Below, piece by piece: positions 62,477 to 64,000 of a stretch of 64,000 bases of DNA. The notes below the pieces were generated by a model, which was not told where the DNA came from, did not search any database, and saw nothing but the letters and a program-made list of their open reading frames with translations. The first letter of the stretch is position 1. Every line of letters starts with the position of its first letter. This stretch comes from Larkinella arboricola (GTDB lineage: Bacteria; Bacteroidota; Bacteroidia; Cytophagales; Spirosomataceae), in NCBI RefSeq assembly GCF_003259745.1, contig NZ_QLMC01000001.1, positions 496,001 to 560,000 on the forward strand, given 5' to 3'. A program made the translations under genes and the position numbers.

Positions 62477-63706
62477 TTACAGCTTCAGTCGGATTCCGGC
62501 TTTGCCCAGCAGACGCGTTATCCAGACGCAGAGCAGTGCAAACAGAAAGGACTTCAACAGGCCAATACCGCCCGTCAGCAGAAGTTGTGGCAGATGGATG
62601 CCCAGAAAATGAGTCGTAGCGTAGGCAAAATAGGGAATCAGGTAGCAGAGCAGCGTGTCTGTACCGGCGGGTTTGATGAAGTTGAACCAGCGGCTTTGGC
62701 CCCACACATCCGCAATCCAGTAAATAAGCGTAAAAGCGAGCAGCGTAAAAGCACTGCACAGAAACAGCCAGGCAGGCGTTTCGCCCAATTTGGCCAATCC
62801 CCAATACGGTCGGGTCAGCATCGATAAACCGATCAGGACAATCGCTGTTGCGAGGAAAAGAAGCGTCATCTGCCGGTTATCGGCTTTTTTGCGGTAATAC
62901 CGGAATAAGGTAGCAATCACCACACCGCCCAGGCTCAGGCCCACCAGCGTTCCGTTGCGGATGGCTCCCGGAATAAAATTGACGGCATCGGGAAGCAGGT
63001 CCGCGTGTGCAATCAGGCTTAACAGGGCAAAACCGGCCCAGGCCGCGATCAGGATGCCGATCCGGTTCCGGGCGAAAACCGTTACCAGGGCAGCCGCCAG
63101 ATACGACCACCCAATTAGCCCCAGAATACCCCACCAGTGCGTTTCAAAGCGCGTCAGTTGGCCGTCTTCCCCACCGCGATACAGAAACGCCAGCGTCAGC
63201 AGCGTGAGCCAGCCAACGGTTTTCAAGCCCATGACCAGGGTTTTCGGGGCCGATTTCGGGTATAAATTCCAGATCAGAATGAACGACAGACACGAAAGGA
63301 CGCTCCACAAAAGCCGTGACATTCCCGTTGCGGCTGCATGGATGGATTCACCGTTGACCAGAAAAACGCCCATCGTTAGCAACGCCAGCGACCGAAGCAG
63401 CACGTGTCCAACCAGTTGGCGGTCCGTATCGCCCTTTTTGCGCCGGTTATCAATGGCAAAAGGCAGCGACATACCGACGATGAACAGAAAGGCCGGGAAA
63501 ACCACATCGGACAGACCGATGCCGTCTACCCCGCTCGGTACGTGTTCAAGCCAGGCCGGAATGTTTTCCAGTGACCAGAGATCATTAACAAAAATCATCA
63601 GCACCATCGTCAGCGCCCGTAGAATATCGATGGCGTCAACCCGCGTCGGATTCGGAGTGCTCAAGGTGTTGGTTGCAGGGGATGCGGTTTCGGTCTTGTT
63701 GGTCAT
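62477..63706 (-). CDS. DUF5009 membrane acyltransferase-like protein
   Basis: The 409-residue inner-membrane protein has about 10-11 predicted helices. The N-terminal motif VDAIDILRALTMVLMIFVND and SDVVFPAFLFIVGMSLPFAIDNRRKKG match the DUF5009 / heparan-alpha-glucosaminide N-acetyltransferase-like family. That family is thought to transfer acetyl groups across the membrane to sugars. The R-A-L-T of the first helix and the FLFIVGMS loop are family-typical. The start is ATG 63706 rather than a TTG two codons earlier. It is preceded 36 bases upstream by the end of the ThuA-like gene, so they probably form an operon acting on sugars. Confidence 0.88.
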   Translation of the reverse strand: MTNKTETASPATNTLSTPNPTRVDAIDILRALTMVLMIFVNDLWSLENIPAWLEHVPSGVDGIGLSDVVFPAFLFIVGMSLPFAIDNRRKKGDTDRQLVGHVLLRSLALLTMGVFLVNGESIHAAATGMSRLLWSVLSCLSFILIWNLYPKSAPKTLVMGLKTVGWLTLLTLAFLYRGGEDGQLTRFETHWWGILGLIGWSYLAAALVTVFARNRIGILIAAWAGFALLSLIAHADLLPDAVNFIPGAIRNGTLVGLSLGGVVIATLFRYYRKKADNRQMTLLFLATAIVLIGLSMLTRPYWGLAKLGETPAWLFLCSAFTLLAFTLIYWIADVWGQSRWFNFIKPAGTDTLLCYLIPYFAYATTHFLGIHLPQLLLTGGIGLLKSFLFALLCVWITRLLGKAGIRLKL

Positions 63707-63741
63707 CGTCAAAGTTAGGTCAGCGGGTGATGGAGATAGGT

Positions 63742-64000
63742 TTATTGGTGGCCCGACGCCCAGAGAATGGCATTTCGGAAGATGGTTTTGAAGGCTTCGT
63801 TTTTGAACAAATCGGGATGATGGCCCATAAAGATGTATATATTCCGGGCTTTCATTTTCTCATTCGACCAGATGACGGGATGGTCGCCCCCCATTTTGAT
63901 GTCGGAGTCGGGCTCATAAGTCGATTCATCGACGGTTGCCAGTACCCTGACGTTTGGGCGCGGGTTTTTGTTGTAGGTATACCACTCTTCCTTTTCCACT
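63742..64000 (-). CDS. ThuA-like domain protein, C-terminal part (5' truncated by window)
   Basis: The minus-strand frame enters from the right edge of the window and ends at 63742. The visible 85 residues contain MGGDHPVIWSNEKMKARNIYIFMGHHPDLFKNEAFKTIFRNAILWA, the C-terminal half of a ThuA/trehalose-utilization (GATase1-like) domain. These proteins are linked to sugar metabolism, but their reaction is poorly defined. The last visible sense codon is a GTG that is not a real start. It lies directly upstream of the DUF5009 gene on the same strand. Confidence 0.85.
   Translation of the reverse strand, partial: VEKEEWYTYNKNPRPNVRVLATVDESTYEPDSDIKMGGDHPVIWSNEKMKARNIYIFMGHHPDLFKNEAFKTIFRNAILWASGHQ

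Noticed and set aside
1-64000. tRNA, rRNA, CRISPR arrays, prophage or insertion sequences
   Set aside because: I saw no cloverleaf-like cluster, no regular short repeat array, no transposase or phage structural gene; a covariance-model search could still find small RNAs.

Overview
The window comes from a member of the Bacteroidota, most likely Cytophagales close to Spirosoma/Larkinella. The evidence is three SusC/SusD outer-membrane pairs, two Bacteroidota-type ECF sigma/FecR pairs, secreted proteins with type IX secretion-like C-terminal tails, Bacteroidota -7 boxes (TAnnTTTG) and a GC content that looks to be in the mid-50s by eye. No rRNA, tRNA, CRISPR array or insertion sequence was seen. 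Genus is inferred from gene style, not from a marker gene.

Positions 1-31000 are mainly nutrient acquisition. A ceramidase-like protein (cut by the left edge) overlaps a sodium:solute symporter and is followed by an SMP-30-type lactonase. Next is sigma/FecR/SusC/SusD (3105-10168), continuing into a secreted M14 carboxypeptidase and a secreted sugar dehydrogenase fused to cytochrome c. A large GH2 enzyme and a DUF5107-TPR protein run into a convergent AraC regulator that is divergent from a sugar:proton symporter (13275-21890). A second SusC/SusD pair (22063-26719), without its own sigma/FecR, ends at a clear terminator and is followed by a large FG-GAP/ASPIC lipoprotein. A minus-strand M1 metallopeptidase (30251-32644) closes this half.

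Positions 33000-46600 hold a full polysaccharide utilization locus: ECF sigma factor, FecR, SusC with an STN signalling domain, SusD, a DUF3823 lipoprotein, a GH43-like five-bladed propeller enzyme, a glutaminase-A-like DUF4964/DUF4965 protein and a GH2 enzyme. The expected logic is that glycan bound by SusC/D signals through STN to FecR, which releases the sigma factor to transcribe the locus. The glycan cannot be named from sequence.

Positions 46859-54066 are the most unusual part. Two paralogous secreted proteins, both on the plus strand, flank a minus-strand, translationally coupled three-gene cassette: type I methyltransferase HsdM, specificity subunit HsdS with an extra C-terminal domain, and an ABC-type AAA ATPase of the restriction-associated kind. 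No HsdR nuclease/translocase is present in the window. The flanking genes share a gap-free direct repeat of about 419 bp (about 95% identical by hand count), while their N-terminal halves have diverged. This layout suggests recombination or gene conversion and a cassette that could be lost or exchanged.

Positions 54152-64000 are mixed: a GH5-like clan-A hydrolase, a DUF4332 protein, a secreted PHP/phosphodiesterase fusion, a cold-shock protein with a good terminator, a Crp/Fnr regulator, a DoxX/NTF2-like pair, a subtilisin with a very large insertion between catalytic Asp and His, a DUF5009 membrane acyltransferase and the C-terminus of a ThuA-like protein cut by the right edge.
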